The position numbers and the translations under genes were made by a program. A stretch of 41,317 bases of DNA from positions 39,350 through 80,666 of the forward strand of contig JABUSB010000005.1 in NCBI GenBank assembly GCA_021444005.1, read 5' to 3'. Position 1 is the stretch's first letter. Every line of letters begins with the position of its first letter. Source of the stretch: Malacoplasma sp. Its GTDB lineage: Bacteria; Bacillota_I; Bacilli_A; Mycoplasmatales; Mycoplasmoidaceae. This document shows, one piece after another, positions 38,130 through 41,317 of the stretch. Below the pieces are notes generated by a model. It worked only from the letters and a program-made list of their open reading frames with translations, was not told the origin of the DNA and did no database searches.

Positions 38130-39002
38130 ACTTTTCGAATTATCAGAAGTCTTTTTAGCTTTTGAAGAATTAGAATTTGATTTTGAATTATTTTTTGATT
38201 GTTTTTTAGTTTGTTTACTTTTAGTGGTTTTTGAACCTTTGTTAGAATTTGTTTTATTAGACTTTTTTCGATTAGTTTTATTTTTTGGAGACTTAGGGAT
38301 TTGTTCAACCTCAATAATTTCAACAATTTCATTGTTTTTTGCATCATAGTAAATGTTATCAGGAGCTTGATCAATGTCTTGATTTAAATCAAATGCATTT
38401 GTATCATTAACAATTTCATATTCTTGTGAAAAATCATCATTGTCTTTCAATTCAGTTTCATTTTCATTTCATGTATTAAAAGAAATTTCATTTTGAACCT
38501 CTTCATTAGTGAAAACAGGTGCATTTAAATTATTTTCTTCAAATTGAATTGTCTCTTTCTTTCGCGATAAATACTTTATTTCTTTATCAACATTTGATTT
38601 GAATACATATAAAAATATGAATGGTAATAGAAAACATGACAATATTGCCATTCCAGTATAATCAAAATTAGTTTCTTCATTTTTGTTTTTAATGAGTTTA
38701 AGTTTAAAAGCAGTAAAAGCAGCATAACCCGCAATTGTTTCCCCAACAAGGAACGAAAGGATACCACCTAACAACATTAGCCCACAACTACTATATAATA
38801 GGGCAATTGATAAATTTTGTTTGCTTTGATATTGGGCGTTAAAGTCAGCAACAGAAGAAATATTAAATGATGCATCAACTATTGTTGGTCTTAAAATAAA
38901 TAATAATAAACCAGCCATAAAGATGATTATTCCAAAAATCCAAAAGTTTGCTGCACTATTAGCTTTTTTAGAAATTTCTTTTAAAACAGCAATCCGTTCC
39001 AT
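38082..39002 (-). CDS. Four-TM membrane protein with a lysine-rich cytoplasmic tail (306 aa)
   Basis: The N-terminal 150 residues hold about four membrane helices (FWIFGIIIFMAGLLLFIL; IALLYSSCGLMLLGGILSFL; a middle AGYAAFTAFKLKL stretch; MAILSCFLLPFIFLYVF). An acidic segment (about 165-225) and then a Lys/Ser/Asn-rich low-complexity tail (NKTNRKKSNKTNSNKGSKTT and on) follow, ending DVVNDK. A TGA=Trp codon at about 38466-38468 joins what otherwise look like two genes. ATG 39002 follows AGGTG; minus-strand TATAAT at 39025-39030 gives a leader of about 16 nt. An in-frame TTG at 39020 is less likely. The tail could bind nucleic acid or another acidic partner (inference). I do not recognise the family. 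Confidence 0.75.
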
Positions 39003-39024
39003 TGTTGCACCTACATTCAAAAAA

Positions 39025-39030
39025 ATTATA
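39025..39030 (-). promoter_or_regulatory. -10 element of the four-TM protein gene
   Basis: TATAAT on the minus strand, with the start codon and AGGTG site shortly after. The gap 39031-39204 has no gene; AAAACC/GGTTTT near 39176-39190 is a weak hairpin that may end the upstream minus-strand gene. Confidence 0.5.
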
Positions 39031-39204
39031 AAGGAAATTTATTGTATTTTTGATTCAAACGGTTACAAGATTAGCAAATGTCTTTAACAAACAAAAATAA
39101 ATCCTGCTTTTTTGCTCATTAATGTCTTTCAATAATATAAATATATTCAACAAAAAAAGTTAATTATTTCTTGAGGTTTTTTATAAAACCAAAAAAAGAA
39201 TGGA

Positions 39205-41317
39205 TTAACTTTTTTTCATCTTTTTTATAGTTCTAAATTTCTTTTTCTTTTTAAATGTTTTGAATAATAAAATGACAATTATAAGGATTAATACAAGAAT
39301 AACAAAAATAATTACTGGAATGATTCAAATGGGTAAATTTACATTTTCTTGACTTGATATTCAATTATTGTAAGTTAAATCATTATTAGTTGTATTTGCA
39401 AAATTAGAATATGTTAGTTTACCAGATTGTAAGTTTAAAGGAATAATTGCAGAATCAATTTTAAGTGATGACAAATCATAATTGATTGTTACACTATTGC
39501 TATTTTTAGTCACCTGAATTAATTGGTTATTATTTTGATCTAATTGATTAAGTAGCAATTGTTTTAAAGGTAGTGAAATATTATAACTTTCTAATCCATC
39601 ATTTAAAAAAGCAATTGCGTTAAAATCAGAAATACTGTATTTAGACTCAACAAATTTAGATCGGTTATCATTTATGGTTGATAGATCAAAATGAAATTCG
39701 TCTGCTTTATTAAGTGTTAAATTAATGTTTTTAACAATTGTGGTAGTTTCATTGTTTCACCAGTTATTTAAGACAACATTAATTGAACCTTTTATTGTTG
39801 CATTTAATGAATCTTGTACTAAGTTATTTGTAGTTTTGTCCAAATCAATTAATGATGAATCAATTATTGGTTTTGTAGCAGTGTTGATAGTATTATCATT
39901 TAATACTTGGAATGATAATACTTGTAAATAGCTTTGTAAAAAATCATTTTTAGAATTATTGTTGATTCAACAATTTGGATTGCTAATCGAATCAAGATTG
40001 AAATTATTGTTAACATTGGTTGCACAATAATTGGATTCTAGTTGGCTTTGACTCAATCCAATCTGAAAATCATTTAAATACAAGTTTACTAAATTAAATA
40101 TATTGTCATTTTGTTTTTCTAAACTAAAAAAGAAGTTGTTAGTACTAACTGTGTTGTTGCTATCTTCTTTTTGAATTTGCACATAATAAAAACTTGAGTT
40201 ATTTTTAACACCATTATTTACTGCATTAAAATTGTATGCAATTTTGTCACCTGCATTATAAGACCCCCATTTGTTTCAAAATTGATATTGGTCTAATGTT
40301 GTCGAATTTGCAGTTTTATCAAAGCTTTTGTCAAGTTTTAAAAAAGAAAATCAAATACTATTTTGGTTTTGATCATTACTAGTACTTAACACAACAGCAG
40401 ATGGTAAAGAATTAGTATTTTGAGAACCGATTAAGTTAGAAATTCCCAAAATTTGACCACTAAAATTGCTTTGTGAACTTGACCCTAAATTAGTTGGTAA
40501 TTGGTAGGTAGTAATGTATGGCAATTGATTATTAGAATCATCAAAAGTGGCTACAAAGATTTTATTAACTCACTCATTATTTGGAGTGATATTTGTATCA
40601 AGTTTGCCCCAATTAAATGAAATAAACATTTGAGGAATCGTGTTTTGAAATGAATAAATTACTGAAAAATTGTTAGTGTAATTTTTTAAAAATGATTTTA
40701 GATCATAGTCATTATTGATGTTAAACCCTTGTTGTAGCAATTGCGATGCACTAATGTTTTTAGCAAAAACAATAAAATCAAAAATTGTGTTTCCAGTATT
40801 GGTTGATTCTACTGGATAATTTTGCTTAAAAGCAGTTGTTTTTAAAGTGTTATTCGCAATTGTAAAGTAAATATCAATTATCCCAATATCGCAATAAGTG
40901 TTATAGTTTTTTAAGTATTTAAATGCAAAAATATATTGGTTATTTTGATAAACTACCCCGATTACTTCACCAAAAATGTAGTTGGTAAACTTCCCAATTG
41001 CAACTTGATTAAAAGTCTTAATAGTAGGATTAAAATTTGTATCAAAACTAATTTGGCTAAAAGATAAATAATAATCATATGAAGTTTTAGAAGCTTGTGT
41101 TTGGGATGGACTAACAATAATGGTTGATTCATCTATTACTGTTGCTAAATTGCATCATTGATTAAAGTATTGCTATTAATTCATGATTGGGAAATAATAA
41201 GTGAGTTTTTTACAATTGTGCCACTAGTGCTATCAATTAAAAACAAATATGCACAATTATCATTTGTGTTTCCATAGACTAAAACATTTGAATTATTAAA
41301 TTGCTTAACTTTCAGGG
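39205..41317 (-). pseudogene. Large surface protein, paralogue of the left-edge protein; 5-prime end outside window, apparent frameshift
   Basis: The frame from 41160 down to TAA 39205-39207 is open (about 650 codons, many TGA=Trp) and ends in a membrane helix (IWIIPVIIFVILVLILIIVI) and basic tail FKTFKKKKKFRTIKKMKKS. It has repeats like those of the 1159-aa protein, for example NSVTINYDLSSLKI and SGKLTYSNF. Upstream of 41160 this frame hits stops at 41173-41178, while another frame is open from the window edge to TAG at 41145-41147 and encodes VLVYGNTNDNCAYLFLIDST, matching VLIFGIYNNSTSFVFQINNS of the left protein. A one-base shift between about 41148 and 41172 would join both. It may be a true inactivated gene, a phase state or a sequencing error. 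There is no homopolymer of note at the point. Confidence 0.72.

Noticed and set aside
38469-39020. Two separate genes at 38082-38450 and 38469-39020
   Set aside because: They are in the same frame, separated only by a TGA=Trp codon and a few residues, so they are one gene. The apparent start at 39020 is TTG; ATG 39002 has a ribosome site.

Overview
This is a very AT-rich bacterial window in which TGA must be read as tryptophan. Almost every long gene is interrupted by in-frame TGA codons that fall inside conserved protein sequence (phosphotransacetylase, PlsX, TopA, RecA, both exporter subunits, MATE), while true stops are TAA or TAG. With the compact layout, many membrane-anchored surface proteins and a tRNA cluster in Mollicutes order, this points to a mycoplasma-type genome (class Mollicutes). 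A relative of the pneumoniae/penetrans side is plausible but not provable from the sequence alone. All gene ends below assume genetic code 4.

Layout. 1-3.7 kb: tail of one surface protein, then an 1159-residue membrane-anchored surface protein. 3.7-5.4 kb (minus): pta and an unknown gene. 5.6-8.7 kb: a surface cysteine peptidase with a C-terminal membrane anchor. 8.7-10.4 kb (minus): a GNAT acetyltransferase and a WG-repeat protein. 10.5-11.4 kb: nine tRNA genes (Cys, Arg, Pro, Met, Ile2, Ser, fMet, Asp, Phe). 11.5-14.6 kb: orphan ABC ATPase, HIT protein, plsX and rnc. 14.6-15.2 kb (minus): a two-TM protein. 15.5-20.6 kb: heterodimeric ABC exporter and an aldehyde-dehydrogenase-like protein that lacks its catalytic cysteine. 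20.7-25 kb: Asp23-like protein, FakA-like kinase, topoisomerase I. 25-26.1 kb (minus): unknown gene and acyl carrier protein. 26.3-28 kb: MATE transporter.

28.1-30.7 kb is the unusual part: a gene-poor stretch holding repeated promoter-like modules, a coiled-coil protein gene, a short paralogue whose ribosome-binding site sits in a perfect hairpin, and at least three related units that look like small structured RNAs. Each unit has a 5-prime hairpin with loop AGATAGAG and a downstream complement able to pair with that loop. A fifth copy of the promoter module lies 45 kb-scale context away at 35.4 kb, directly in front of ruvA.

30.7-32.3 kb: cinA-type protein and recA. 32.5-35.3 kb: a second surface cysteine peptidase, paralogous to the first. 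35.5-38 kb: ruvA, ruvB and an ArdC-like antirestriction-type protein in an overlapping operon. 38-41.3 kb (minus): a membrane protein with a lysine-rich tail, and a large surface protein homologous to the one at the left edge, with an apparent frameshift.

Working together: plsX, ACP and the FakA-like kinase fit phospholipid synthesis from scavenged fatty acids. RecA, RuvAB, TopA and the ArdC-like protein are a DNA-maintenance group. The cysteine peptidases and large anchored proteins are probable surface factors.
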